Part shown: piece after piece, positions 16,582-25,537 of the stretch
How the letters are laid out: each line of letters opens with the position of its first letter
Numbering within the stretch: the first letter of the stretch is position 1
Source of the DNA: Chitinophaga sp. CF118
GTDB taxonomy: Bacteria; Bacteroidota; Bacteroidia; Chitinophagales; Chitinophagaceae
Reading direction: 5' to 3'
NCBI RefSeq assembly: GCF_900112615.1
Contig: NZ_FOMK01000005.1
Coordinates: 248,001-312,000 of the forward strand
DNA length: 64,000 bases
Made by a program: the position numbers and the translations under genes
The notes under the pieces: generated by a model
What the model was told of the DNA's origin: nothing
What the model saw: the letters and a program-made list of their open reading frames with translations, nothing else
Database searches by the model: none

Positions 16582-18786
16582 ATGAAAAGATTTATACTCA
16601 TCTTATTGTTGGCTGCTTCACAGAGTAGCCTTTTATTTGCACAAACTTCTCAGAAGGTAGATATTCCTATTGGCCGGATCGGTTTCCATGATAATATCGA
16701 TAAAGAACAACTGGCCGCTAAAAAGTTCGATGGCAAAGCAGATGACCTTGTACAGGTCTCAGACGATCAGACTATTAACCTGCAGGTGACTAATGCCCTG
16801 ATCAAACAGGTAGACGATATGCAGACAGAAATAGAGCTGGACAGCACTCTGGATCACCGTTTAAAGATCAAGTACCTCTCCGCTCTGTATATTATGCTGC
16901 ACGATTACAATGTAAAACGTGCTTATCACAAAATAGCTGCTGAAGAAGCCCCCAGTATGGTACAGGCTTTCAAAGAAATGATGAAGGCAGATATTAGGGG
17001 GCAGAGCATCCTTCCATATATCCAGAACCTCTCTTTCGATGCGGGAGAACGGATGATAGAAGCATTCAAAGATAATTCCGGGTATAAAGATGCCAAAGGG
17101 GTGATGTTTGCAAAATATGCTTTTAATAATCTGGCCACAGTGATGACCGAAATCGGTAATTACCTGGAGTATCCCGCCACTGATTCTATCATTGCTGCCG
17201 TAGCCAGGAAATATCCTAACCAGGTACTGACTTACGCAACTTCTTACACTCCGGTAGCTACCGCTATTAAAAGAAACCAGGATCCACTGGTACAGCAGAT
17301 TGTACAAATCGGGAACTCCGGTCAATCAACCCGGATCCTGCCTTTCATTGATGAACTGCTGGCCGGTACCACTACTATAGATAAACTATCTGCCACTGTA
17401 ACTGATGATGATCAGTACTTTAAGCAGATGGTAAAAACATCCATCATCCTCCAGCATCGTAAGAATAATGGAGAGAATCCATTAGGACTAAAAGCGATGA
17501 TGGAAAATATGCAGGCCAAATCACTGAAATATATCCGTGAAGTGAACGACCTGCATGAAGAACCAGCTCCTGTTCGGTTCCATGTAGTGAAAGATTTCAC
17601 TCCTGAAGAACTGTATTACCTGATTGTAAACGGTCAGGAAGAATTATATACATCCAGTTATACCAATCATAATAACGCCGGACTGTACGACCAGATGATG
17701 GCCCGTATGAAGCCTCCTCATGGAGACAGCCTTCTGATGCTGGTTGAATTTGACCGTTTTAAGAAGTTTATAGCGATGGCAGCAGGATTTAACACCCTGG
17801 ACAACTTCCTGAAGTCTATGGCTCCAGAGAACTCGAACTACCTGATGAAAAAGTATGTAAGTGCCCTGGAGAAAACAGAAGATCTGGAAGATGCGGTAGA
17901 TGTGGCCAACTCATTTGGTAGTATTCGCGATCCCAAGCTGCTGGCTTTTTTACGTGAAGAAGTAAGGAAGAACTATAATTACGTGTCAAAGAAAAAGGAA
18001 AAGCGTGGTACTGTTATCTATGAACTGCTGGGCAGTTTGTTTGATACAGAAACTGAAAAGAGTAATGATTCTTCCAAAGCCAGTGAGATGTCGGCCAAGC
18101 TGCAGTTGCCTCCAATCAACTTTGTATCATTCAACTCTTTACAGAATGATAGTGGTAGAATATATCAGCAGGTATTCTTTTATGGAGATAAAGACGGTCA
18201 TGATTCATATGTGAGTTTTATGAGTAACTTCCCCGCAGGAGAATGGAAAATAAACAAGAACAAATACTGGACAACCATCGTTTCCCTGAAAGGAAAGCCG
18301 ATCACTATTTTTGCTAATCTGCCAATAGAAGAGCCGGAAGATAAAACTGCTATTCAGAAGCTGAGTGAATTCCTGGATGAGAATGATATTCATCCTACTA
18401 TATTTATTCACCGAGGTCACAGTTATCATATTAACACAACATTGGATAATCTGCAGAGTTCTGCCAGGATAGTTGTACTGGGATCATGCGGTGGTTATCA
18501 TAATATGTCTGTGGTACTGGAAAAATCACCGGAAGCACATATCATATCCTCTAAGCAGGTAGGTACCCGTTTTGTAAATGAACCTATTATCCGCACCCTT
18601 GATGAAACGATCCGTGCAGGTAAGAATGTAGATTGGGTGGAGATGTGGGCCAGCTTAGGTAAGCGTTTTGCAGGTGATGCTCATAATAAGGAGCTGTTCA
18701 GTGATTATGTACCACCTCATAAGAACCTGGGAGCCATTTTCATCAAGGCCTACCGCCAGATAATGAAAGACGAGAAGAAAAACTAA
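16582..18786 (+). CDS. Large secreted protein of unknown function with possible caspase-like C-terminus
   Basis: Not recognised as a named family. 734 aa from ATG 16582 (a GTG seven codons upstream is less likely), with a signal peptide to about residue 20 ending LFA before QTSQK. The long middle (about 60-520) is helix-rich and charged, repeat-like but without a clear motif. The last 190 residues contain a hydrophobic strand followed by IHRGHSYH (His610, His613), then a strand and RIVVLGSCGGYHN (Cys636). This order, strand-His-Gly-His then strand-Ser-Cys-Gly, is like the His/Cys dyad of clan CD peptidases (caspase, gingipain, CHAT). Protease activity is inferred only. It stands alone and is followed by a good terminator. 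Confidence 0.55.
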   Translation: MKRFILILLLAASQSSLLFAQTSQKVDIPIGRIGFHDNIDKEQLAAKKFDGKADDLVQVSDDQTINLQVTNALIKQVDDMQTEIELDSTLDHRLKIKYLSALYIMLHDYNVKRAYHKIAAEEAPSMVQAFKEMMKADIRGQSILPYIQNLSFDAGERMIEAFKDNSGYKDAKGVMFAKYAFNNLATVMTEIGNYLEYPATDSIIAAVARKYPNQVLTYATSYTPVATAIKRNQDPLVQQIVQIGNSGQSTRILPFIDELLAGTTTIDKLSATVTDDDQYFKQMVKTSIILQHRKNNGENPLGLKAMMENMQAKSLKYIREVNDLHEEPAPVRFHVVKDFTPEELYYLIVNGQEELYTSSYTNHNNAGLYDQMMARMKPPHGDSLLMLVEFDRFKKFIAMAAGFNTLDNFLKSMAPENSNYLMKKYVSALEKTEDLEDAVDVANSFGSIRDPKLLAFLREEVRKNYNYVSKKKEKRGTVIYELLGSLFDTETEKSNDSSKASEMSAKLQLPPINFVSFNSLQNDSGRIYQQVFFYGDKDGHDSYVSFMSNFPAGEWKINKNKYWTTIVSLKGKPITIFANLPIEEPEDKTAIQKLSEFLDENDIHPTIFIHRGHSYHINTTLDNLQSSARIVVLGSCGGYHNMSVVLEKSPEAHIISSKQVGTRFVNEPIIRTLDETIRAGKNVDWVEMWASLGKRFAGDAHNKELFSDYVPPHKNLGAIFIKAYRQIMKDEKKN

Positions 18787-18794
18787 ATATTTCA

Positions 18795-18830
18795 AAAAGG
18801 CCTGTACCACAAATACAGGCCTTTTATTTT
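18795..18830 (+). terminator. Terminator after secreted protein gene
   Basis: Perfect 11-bp stem (18795-18805 with 18815-18825), 9-nt loop, and a T-rich tail. The following about 200 bp up to the ABC transporter gene hold nothing else recognisable. Confidence 0.85.
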
Positions 18831-19029
18831 AGCCCCATAATGGATATGGAGTTATTCCCCGGCTTTTGATGTATGCCTGATATTTATTGTTATATCAAAT
18901 TTTTGCTGGATAAGATACGATTGCTCAAAAAGCAGTAGGTTTGCTTACCGATCACAGATCAGATTTTAGCGTCCGTTCTCCGCACAAAAGAAATTATTAA
19001 GGAAGTACTAACAGGTGGTCGGTAAATGT

Positions 19030-20826
19030 ATGCCAGGCGGAAGCTATAGCGAAAATTGTACGGTGGAAAATTTAGCAGTCAAGAAGGTTTTTAATACAAG
19101 TTTATTACGACGCATACTCTCTTTTGCGGTTCCTTACAGGCAGTCCTTTTACATGTCAATGTTCCTGACTGTTTTACTGGCATTGATATCGCCTATGCGT
19201 CCTTACCTGATCCAGTTAACAGTAGATAAGTATATTGCAGGGCAGCTCATGCAGATGCTGATCACGGTTACTATTATACAGATCCTGCTGCTGTTGCTGG
19301 AAACAGTAATGCGGTTTTACTTTTCCTATCTTACTAACTGGCTGGGACAATCCGTTATAAAGGACCTGCGGGTAGCGATATACAAAAAGATTGTACACCT
19401 GAACCTGGCGTTTTTTGATAAAACCCCTATCGGTACACTTACTACCCGTACAATCAATGATATTGAAGCAATCAATGATGTATTTTCCGAAGGGCTCATT
19501 TCCATCATCGCAGATATGCTGATGATCATTGCCATCCTGGGGGTGATGTTTGTGGCAGACTGGCGATTAACACTCATCAGTCTTTCTCCTTTCCCTATCC
19601 TGATCATTGCTACTTATGTTTTTAAAGAGAGTGTGAACAAGTCGTTCTATAAGGTGAGAAATGCTGTTTCCGCCCTGAATGCTTTTGTACAGGAACATCT
19701 TACCGGAGTAGCTATCGTACAGGCATTCTCTGCAGAGAAACGGGAGTTTGCCAAATTCAAGCAGATTAATAAAGAGCATCGCACGGCTAACATAGAAGCC
19801 ATCTTTGCTTATTCCGTGTTCTTCCCTGTGGTAGAAATCATCCTGGCCATATCGCTGGGGCTGATGGTATGGTGGGGAGCCAACCAGGTATTGAACTATG
19901 AAGTGACACAGGGAGTAATGATCGCCTTCATCATGTACCTGAATATGCTTTTCCGCCCGCTGCGAATGCTGGCGGATAGGTTCAATACCCTGCAGATGGG
20001 GATGGTAGCCAGCGAAAGGGTATTCCGCATCATGGACAGTGACGACTATATTGATAACAGCGGGAAGGAAAGTGCTGCCGCTATGAAGGGAGCTATCACC
20101 TTTGATCATGTATATTTTGCCTATAAAGAGGCCGACTATGTGCTGCGGGATATAAATTTCCACGCTAACCAGGGCGAAACCATTGCTATTGTAGGGCATA
20201 CCGGTTCCGGTAAAACGACTATTATCAGTATCCTGAACAGGCTCTACGAGATCCAGCAGGGTAAGATTCTGATAGATGGAACAGATCTGAAAGACTTTAC
20301 TCTGCAATCACTTCGTAGTAAAATAGGGGTAGTGTTGCAGGATGTATTCCTGTTTGCCGGTTCAGTATATGAGAATATCACCCTTCGTAATACAGCCATC
20401 AGCCGGGAACAGGTTGAGCAGGCAGCCCGTCTGATAGGCATGCATGAATTTATTATGCAATTGCCTGGCGGATATGATTACCAGGTAATGGAGCGGGGGA
20501 GCACCCTTTCTCTGGGACAGCGGCAATTGATTTCCTTTGTAAGGGCACTGCTGTACGATCCGGCTATCCTGATCCTGGATGAGGCCACCTCTTCTGTAGA
20601 TACAGAATCAGAAACGCTGATTCAAAATGCTATTGATAAACTGATTGCAGACAGGACTTCTATTGTCATTGCTCACCGGTTATCTACCATCAGTAAAGCC
20701 AGTAAGATCATTGTGCTGGATAAAGGGGAGATCCGGGAAATGGGTACACATGAGGAACTGCTGAAACTGGGTGGAGTTTATTACAAATTGCACAGTATGC
20801 AGTTCAAGCAGGCTGGAGTAGCATAA
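19030..20826 (+). CDS. ABC transporter, fused permease/ATPase (MsbA-like exporter)
   Basis: Half-transporter of the type IV exporter class, 598 aa, likely acting as a homodimer in the inner membrane. ATG 19030 is preferred; a GTG at 19015 is in frame. Six membrane helices fill about residues 20-320, including the coupling region LAFFDKTPIGTLTTRTINDI. The nucleotide-binding domain has Walker A GHTGSGKTT, Q-loop VVLQDVFLF, signature LSLGQRQL, Walker B ILILDEATS and the H-loop IVIAHRLST, all intact. Exporters of this kind move lipids or drugs; the cargo is not predictable. The gene is alone, with the atp operon behind its own promoter 125 bp downstream. Confidence 0.92.
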   Translation: MPGGSYSENCTVENLAVKKVFNTSLLRRILSFAVPYRQSFYMSMFLTVLLALISPMRPYLIQLTVDKYIAGQLMQMLITVTIIQILLLLLETVMRFYFSYLTNWLGQSVIKDLRVAIYKKIVHLNLAFFDKTPIGTLTTRTINDIEAINDVFSEGLISIIADMLMIIAILGVMFVADWRLTLISLSPFPILIIATYVFKESVNKSFYKVRNAVSALNAFVQEHLTGVAIVQAFSAEKREFAKFKQINKEHRTANIEAIFAYSVFFPVVEIILAISLGLMVWWGANQVLNYEVTQGVMIAFIMYLNMLFRPLRMLADRFNTLQMGMVASERVFRIMDSDDYIDNSGKESAAAMKGAITFDHVYFAYKEADYVLRDINFHANQGETIAIVGHTGSGKTTIISILNRLYEIQQGKILIDGTDLKDFTLQSLRSKIGVVLQDVFLFAGSVYENITLRNTAISREQVEQAARLIGMHEFIMQLPGGYDYQVMERGSTLSLGQRQLISFVRALLYDPAILILDEATSSVDTESETLIQNAIDKLIADRTSIVIAHRLSTISKASKIIVLDKGEIREMGTHEELLKLGGVYYKLHSMQFKQAGVA

Positions 20827-20923
20827 ACGTTGTATATGCGTATTATTTTTAAAGTGTTAAATTCGTAATATCATTCCTTCACTTTTTTTTGCGTGGCCCC
20901 TACCTTTTTGATAATAAATCAGC

Positions 20924-20931
20924 TATCTTTG
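20924..20931 (+). promoter_or_regulatory. Promoter -7 box of atp operon
   Basis: TATCTTTG matches TAnnTTTG exactly, 20 bp before the GTG start of atpB. No TTTG -33 box lies at the right distance. Confidence 0.5.
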
Positions 20932-20950
20932 CGCAAAATTTCAGAAAGCG

Positions 20951-22126
20951 GTGATTTCCTTGAATCTGTTCAAACATAGACTGGTAGCACTTGTTGTTGC
21001 TCTTAACATAAGTGGATTTTGTTCGTTTGCGTATGCCCAGGAACCTGCAGCACAAGAGCATGGTGAACATGCGGCAGCCCCCGGACACGAAGAAAAAAAG
21101 GGTTTTAACGCCAAGGAGGTAATTCTTGGTCACGTTAAGGATGCTCATGACTGGCATTTGCTGGACATAGCAGGTACCCCTGTAACAATGCCTCTTCCTG
21201 TGATCATTTACAGCAAAGTAAAAGGACTCACTGTATTTTCTTCCTCTCATTTCCATCATGGACATGTTGCTTATGAAGGCTACCGCCTGGTAAATCATCA
21301 TTACCTGGAGGAGAAAGGGCTGGATGCCACTAAATATATGGAGGGTAAAGTCATTGCAGTAGATGCGAATGACATGCCTACCGGCGAGGAGATTTACGAT
21401 TTCTCCATGACCAAGAACATCACATCTATGCTGATTGGCGCTATCCTGCTGGTTTGGCTGATGCTGGCTGTTGCAAAGGCATATACTACAAGAGGTTCCA
21501 AACAGGCACCTAAAGGGCTTCAGGGTTTGGTTGAGCCGGTTATCATCTTCATGCGTGATGAAGTGGTAAAGCCTAACATTCCCAGCAAACATTTTGAGAG
21601 ATATACTCCTTTCATTTTAACAATCTTCTTCTTTATATTGATCAACAACCTGTTAGGTTTGTTACCTGGTTCTGCCAACGTAACGGGCAATCTGGCAGTA
21701 ACTGCAGCTTTAGCCCTGATTAGTTTCCTGGCTACTATGCTCAGTTCAAACAAGCATTTCTGGGCACATACACTGAATCCTCCTGATGTACCGTTCCTGG
21801 TAAAAGTGATTCTGGTGCCTGTGGAAATAATTGGCATCTTTACCAAGCCTGTGTCATTGATGATCCGACTGTTTGCCAACATACTGGCGGGTCACATTAT
21901 CATCCTGAGTATTATTTCCCTGGTGTTTATCTTCGGGTCCCTGAATCAGATGGTTGGTTATGGTTTTCTGCCTGTCACTATCCTGTTCAATATCGTTATG
22001 ATGATGCTTGAATTGCTGGTAGCCTTTATACAGGCATTCATTTTTGCCAATCTTACCGCCGTATTTATCGGCCAGGTAATGGAAGGCGGCCATGATGATC
22101 ATCATGAAGCAAAGGCACACCATTAA
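20951..22126 (+). CDS. atpB: F0F1 ATP synthase subunit a
   Basis: Membrane stator subunit a, which forms the proton half-channels against the c-ring. Start is GTG 20951 because no in-frame ATG precedes the mature domain. The N-terminus is a cleavable signal (to about AYAQ, residue 30) and a His/Glu-rich extension of about 120 residues before the first core helix, as usual in Bacteroidota AtpB precursors. The core has NNLLGLLPG, the FTKPVSLMIRLFANILAGH helix with the essential Arg, and a C-terminal VAFIQAFIFANLTAVFIGQ helix. The tail is His-rich. First gene of atpB-E-F-H-A. Confidence 0.95.
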   Translation: MISLNLFKHRLVALVVALNISGFCSFAYAQEPAAQEHGEHAAAPGHEEKKGFNAKEVILGHVKDAHDWHLLDIAGTPVTMPLPVIIYSKVKGLTVFSSSHFHHGHVAYEGYRLVNHHYLEEKGLDATKYMEGKVIAVDANDMPTGEEIYDFSMTKNITSMLIGAILLVWLMLAVAKAYTTRGSKQAPKGLQGLVEPVIIFMRDEVVKPNIPSKHFERYTPFILTIFFFILINNLLGLLPGSANVTGNLAVTAALALISFLATMLSSNKHFWAHTLNPPDVPFLVKVILVPVEIIGIFTKPVSLMIRLFANILAGHIIILSIISLVFIFGSLNQMVGYGFLPVTILFNIVMMMLELLVAFIQAFIFANLTAVFIGQVMEGGHDDHHEAKAHH

Positions 22127-22168
22127 TCTTAGATTATTCGTAATAAACAATAAATACACATTTCAATT

Positions 22169-22441
22169 ATGGCAATTTTAACTGTTTTACTGCAGGCTTC
22201 TGCGGATGCAGCTGCAGCCGCTTCAGGACTGGCTAAGGCTGGTGGTGCAATCGGTGCTGGTATCGCTGCTATTGCAGCAGGTATTGGTGTTGGTAACATC
22301 GGTAAAAGCGCACTGGAATCTATCGCTCGTCAGCCAGAAGCTGCTAACGACATCCGTGCAAACATGATCCTGGCAGCGGCGCTGGTAGAGGGTGTTGCCC
22401 TGTTCGGCGTTATCGCAGGTCTGCTGGCTGTAGTGCTTTAA
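22169..22441 (+). CDS. atpE: F0F1 ATP synthase subunit c
   Basis: Proteolipid of the rotor ring, 90 aa, two membrane helices joined by the polar loop ARQPE (Arg54-Gln55-Pro56). The ion-binding carboxylate is Glu74 in AALVEGVALF. The glycine repeats of helix 1 (GGAIGAGIAAIAAGIGVG) are typical of close ring packing. The carboxylate surroundings look proton- rather than sodium-type. It is 42 bp after atpB and is followed by a hairpin before atpF. Confidence 0.96.
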   Translation: MAILTVLLQASADAAAAASGLAKAGGAIGAGIAAIAAGIGVGNIGKSALESIARQPEAANDIRANMILAAALVEGVALFGVIAGLLAVVL

Positions 22442-22450
22442 GCGAAACTT

Positions 22451-22489
22451 ATTACTGCATTCCGCGCACAGGGCAAAGAATGCAGTAAT
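22451..22489 (+). terminator. Hairpin between atpE and atpF
   Basis: Perfect 12-bp stem (22451-22462 with 22478-22489), 15-nt loop, weak T-rich tail. Inside an operon it is more likely a partial terminator or mRNA-stability element than a full stop. Confidence 0.6.
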
Positions 22490-22554
22490 TCATTTTATGC
22501 TGTGTGAAGAGATTGCTCATCAATAACATGCGAACCAAATAAATTTTCATAATC

Positions 22555-23049
22555 ATGGATCTGTTACAGCCAGCGTTAGGCTTGTTTACCATCTCGTTGT
22601 TAATTTTCATAATTGTATTTCTCATACTGAAGAAATTTGCATGGAAACCTATCCTTTCTGTATTGAAAGAAAGAGAAACTTCCATTGCCGACTCTATCGC
22701 CACTGCTGAAAGGGTGAAAGAAGAAATGGCGCAGATGAAGGCTGAACATGAGCACGTACTCGCAGAAGCCAGAGCAGAGAGAAGCAAAATTCTGAAGGAA
22801 GCCAAAGACGCTAAAGATCATATCATCAGCGAAGCCAAGACACAAGCTCAGGCAGAAGCCAAGAAGATTATCAGCGAAGCATACACTGCTATTGATAACC
22901 AGAAGATGGCCGCTTTAACAGATGTGAAGAACCAGGTAGGTAAACTGGTGATCGAAGTAGCTGAGAAAGTGCTGCGTAAAGAACTGTCAGATAAAACTGC
23001 ACAGGAAGGTTACATCAGAGAACTGGCAGGAGAAATAAAATTAAACTAA
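22555..23049 (+). CDS. atpF: F0F1 ATP synthase subunit b
   Basis: Peripheral stalk subunit b, 164 aa. One N-terminal membrane helix (about residues 8-27, LFTISLLIFIIVFLILKKF) is followed by a long charged helix rich in Ala, Glu and Lys (about 30-155) that dimerises and reaches to the delta subunit. The block KFAWKPILSVLKERE at the membrane exit is typical of the family. It is third in the operon; the 94-bp gap to atpH contains a small 6-bp hairpin (23078-23092). Confidence 0.95.
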   Translation: MDLLQPALGLFTISLLIFIIVFLILKKFAWKPILSVLKERETSIADSIATAERVKEEMAQMKAEHEHVLAEARAERSKILKEAKDAKDHIISEAKTQAQAEAKKIISEAYTAIDNQKMAALTDVKNQVGKLVIEVAEKVLRKELSDKTAQEGYIRELAGEIKLN

Positions 23050-23143
23050 AGCTACAGCTTCCTTAGGTTGATCAGCAACTCCTGTAAGGAGTGATGTATT
23101 TACAGACTATATTGGATTGCCTACAGCTAACAAGATATAAATT

Positions 23144-23704
23144 ATGCAGAATCCCCGTTTAGCATCCCGGTATGCGAAATCTTTGGTAGATCTGTCTTCT
23201 GAAAAAGGACAGCTGGAAGCGATACATGCAGATATGCTGTTCGTACAGCAGATGTCCAAAACAAACCCCGATGTGGTAACCCTGCTGAAAAGCCCGATTA
23301 TTAAACCGGACAAAAAACAGCAGATCCTGGCAGCTATTCTTGATAAAAGAGTAAGTGCACTTACCGCAGCATTCGTTGCTTTACTGGTAGGAAAAGGAAG
23401 GGAAAGTAACTTACCTGAAATAGCCACTGAATTCATCAAACAGTATAATGTACTGAAGAACATCAGCAAAGTGAAAATCACAACGGCTGTTCCGGTAGAT
23501 GTTGCTACACTGGATGTAATTAAGAAGAAAGTAGAATCAGGAAGTGACAAACACATTGAACTGGAATCAGCAGTAAATGCTAAACTGATTGGTGGTTTTG
23601 TCCTGGAATCAGACGGCCAGCTGTTTGATGCTTCTATATTACGCGATCTGAACGATATCAAAAAGCAGTTTACGCAGAATATCTACGTAGCCGCTATTAA
23701 ATAA
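23144..23704 (+). CDS. atpH: F0F1 ATP synthase subunit delta
   Basis: Subunit delta (OSCP-like), 186 aa, which ties the b dimer to the top of the alpha/beta hexamer. The N-terminal helical bundle starts LASRYAKSLVDLSSEKGQLE; the C-terminal part carries DKHIELESAVNAKLIGGFVL, with the conserved GGFVL turn near residue 150. The 85-bp gap to atpA holds a two-part hairpin (AACAGC at 23712-23717 with GCTGTT at 23738-23743, and TGCG/CGCA inside). Confidence 0.95.
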   Translation: MQNPRLASRYAKSLVDLSSEKGQLEAIHADMLFVQQMSKTNPDVVTLLKSPIIKPDKKQQILAAILDKRVSALTAAFVALLVGKGRESNLPEIATEFIKQYNVLKNISKVKITTAVPVDVATLDVIKKKVESGSDKHIELESAVNAKLIGGFVLESDGQLFDASILRDLNDIKKQFTQNIYVAAIK

Positions 23705-23789
23705 AAAAATTAACAGCAGCCGCTGCGTACACGCAAAGCTGTTGTCGTTATATTATTAATCTTAACGACTCTTTCTAAAAAGCATAAAC

Positions 23790-25367
23790 ATGGTGGAGAT
23801 AAAACCTGATGAAATTTCGGCGATATTACGCCAGCAACTAAGCAACTTCAATGCTGCTGCCGACCTGGAAGAGGTAGGTACAGTATTGCAGGTGGGTGAT
23901 GGTATTGCACGTATCTATGGATTGAACAATGTTCGTTCTGGTGAACTGGTTGAGTTCGAGAATGGCGTAAAAGCTATCGCTTTGAACCTGGAAGAAGATA
24001 ACGTGGGTGTGGTATTGATGGGTGAATCCGGAAATATTAAAGAAGGTAATAAAGTACGCCGTACCGGCAAGATCGCATCTATTAACGTAGGTGAAGGAAT
24101 GGTTGGTCGCGTAGTAAATACACTGGGGCACCCTATCGATGGTAAAGGCCCTATCACTGGCGAACTGTATGAAATGCCCCTGGAACGTAAAGCTCCCGGT
24201 GTACTTTTCCGTGAACCAGTAAAAGAACCACTGCAAACCGGTATCAAAGCAATTGATGCGATGATTCCTATCGGCCGCGGACAGCGTGAGCTGGTAATCG
24301 GTGACCGTCAGACTGGTAAAACTGCTATCTGTATCGATGCTATCATCAACCAGAAAGAATTTTACGAGGCTGGTAAACCAGTATATTGTATCTACGTAGC
24401 GATAGGACAGAAAGCATCTACCGTTGCAGGTGTAATGAAAACCCTGCAGGAAGCAGGTGCTATGGCTTACACTACTATCGTAGCTGCTACTGCTGCTGAT
24501 CCGGCTCCTTTACAGTTCTACGCTCCATTTGCGGGTGCTGCTATCGGTGAATTCTTCCGTGACTCAGGTCGCCCTGCTCTGATCGTTTATGATGATCTGT
24601 CCAAACAGGCCGTGGCTTATCGTGAGGTTTCCCTGTTGCTGCGTCGTCCTCCCGGACGTGAGGCTTATCCTGGTGACGTATTCTATTTGCACTCCCGTTT
24701 ACTGGAACGTGCAGCGAAAGTAATCAGCAAGGATGAGATTGCCCGCCAGATGAACGACCTGCCTGAGTCTATCAGACACCTCGTAAAAGGTGGTGGTTCC
24801 CTGACAGCATTGCCTATCATTGAAACACAGGCTGCCGACGTATCTGCTTACATCCCTACAAACGTGATCTCCATTACGGATGGTCAGATCTTCCTGGAAT
24901 CAAACCTGTTCAACGCAGGTATCCGTCCGGCAATCAACGTAGGTATCTCTGTAAGCCGTGTGGGTGGTAACGCTCAGATCAAATCCATGAAGAAAGTATC
25001 AGGTACACTGAAACTTGACCAGGCACAATACCGTGAAATGGAGGCTTTCTCTAAATTCGGTGGTGATATGGATGCTTCTACAAGGCAGACAATCGATAAA
25101 GGTGCACGTAACGTGGAAATCCTGAAACAGGCACAGTTCTCTCCATATACCGTAGAAAAACAGGTGGCTATGATCTACCTGGGTACAAACGGTTTACTGC
25201 GTGAAGTTCCTGTAAAGAATGTAAAAGCATTCGAAGAAGCTTTCCTGCATGAAATGGCCGTTCGCCTTCCTGAAGTACTGGCTGAATTCAAAAAGGGTAA
25301 CCTGCCTGAAGATGGTCTGAAACGTATGACAGCACTGGCTAGCGAACTGAAACCAAGATTTGCATAG
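23790..25367 (+). CDS. atpA: F0F1 ATP synthase subunit alpha
   Basis: Non-catalytic nucleotide-binding subunit alpha, 525 aa. Beta-barrel domain at residues 1-95, then the RecA-like domain with Walker A GDRQTGKT near 172, ALIVYDDLSKQAVAYRE, the arginine finger region VGISVSRVGG and a helical C-terminus. All family landmarks are present. It is the last gene of this cluster: the hairpin at 25384 follows at once, and atpG, which usually follows atpA, is not here. The atpD-atpC pair is also absent, as is normal for the phylum, where it lies elsewhere. Confidence 0.97.
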   Translation: MVEIKPDEISAILRQQLSNFNAAADLEEVGTVLQVGDGIARIYGLNNVRSGELVEFENGVKAIALNLEEDNVGVVLMGESGNIKEGNKVRRTGKIASINVGEGMVGRVVNTLGHPIDGKGPITGELYEMPLERKAPGVLFREPVKEPLQTGIKAIDAMIPIGRGQRELVIGDRQTGKTAICIDAIINQKEFYEAGKPVYCIYVAIGQKASTVAGVMKTLQEAGAMAYTTIVAATAADPAPLQFYAPFAGAAIGEFFRDSGRPALIVYDDLSKQAVAYREVSLLLRRPPGREAYPGDVFYLHSRLLERAAKVISKDEIARQMNDLPESIRHLVKGGGSLTALPIIETQAADVSAYIPTNVISITDGQIFLESNLFNAGIRPAINVGISVSRVGGNAQIKSMKKVSGTLKLDQAQYREMEAFSKFGGDMDASTRQTIDKGARNVEILKQAQFSPYTVEKQVAMIYLGTNGLLREVPVKNVKAFEEAFLHEMAVRLPEVLAEFKKGNLPEDGLKRMTALASELKPRFA

Positions 25368-25383
25368 TCTCAATATATTCTGA

Positions 25384-25419
25384 AAAAAGGCTGTCTCAAT
25401 CATATGAGGCAGCCTTTTT
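25384..25419 (+). terminator. Terminator of atp operon
   Basis: Stem of 15 bp including one G.T pair (25384-25398 with 25405-25419), 6-nt loop, with A5 before and T5 at its end, 17 bp after the atpA stop. Confidence 0.85.
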
Positions 25420-25487
25420 CATTTCAGATCTAACCGACAATTCCCCCGTTTTTACCGGTAAACTCCCCCTTATTAACCTGTTAGCAG

Positions 25488-25518
25488 TTGATTTACACCC
25501 CAAACACGAGTAGTTTTG
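25488..25518 (+). promoter_or_regulatory. Promoter of TonB-dependent receptor gene
   Basis: TTG (25488-25490), 20 bp, TAGTTTTG (25511-25518): good match to both Bacteroidota promoter boxes at the standard spacing, 20 bp before the start codon. Confidence 0.55.
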
Positions 25519-25537
25519 ATAAAAATTCATACCCCCT

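Noticed and set aside
19567..20307. 246-codon antisense ORF in the ABC exporter gene
   Set aside because: Shadow of the conserved ATPase and membrane region; no start signals or homology features.
20900..21592. 230-codon antisense ORF over atpB
   Set aside because: Fully covered by a secure gene on the other strand; composition has no protein family character.
22150..22165. ATAAATAC word between atpB and atpE as a third copy of the 143-bp element
   Set aside because: Only about nine matching bases; no opposite arm and no centre words.
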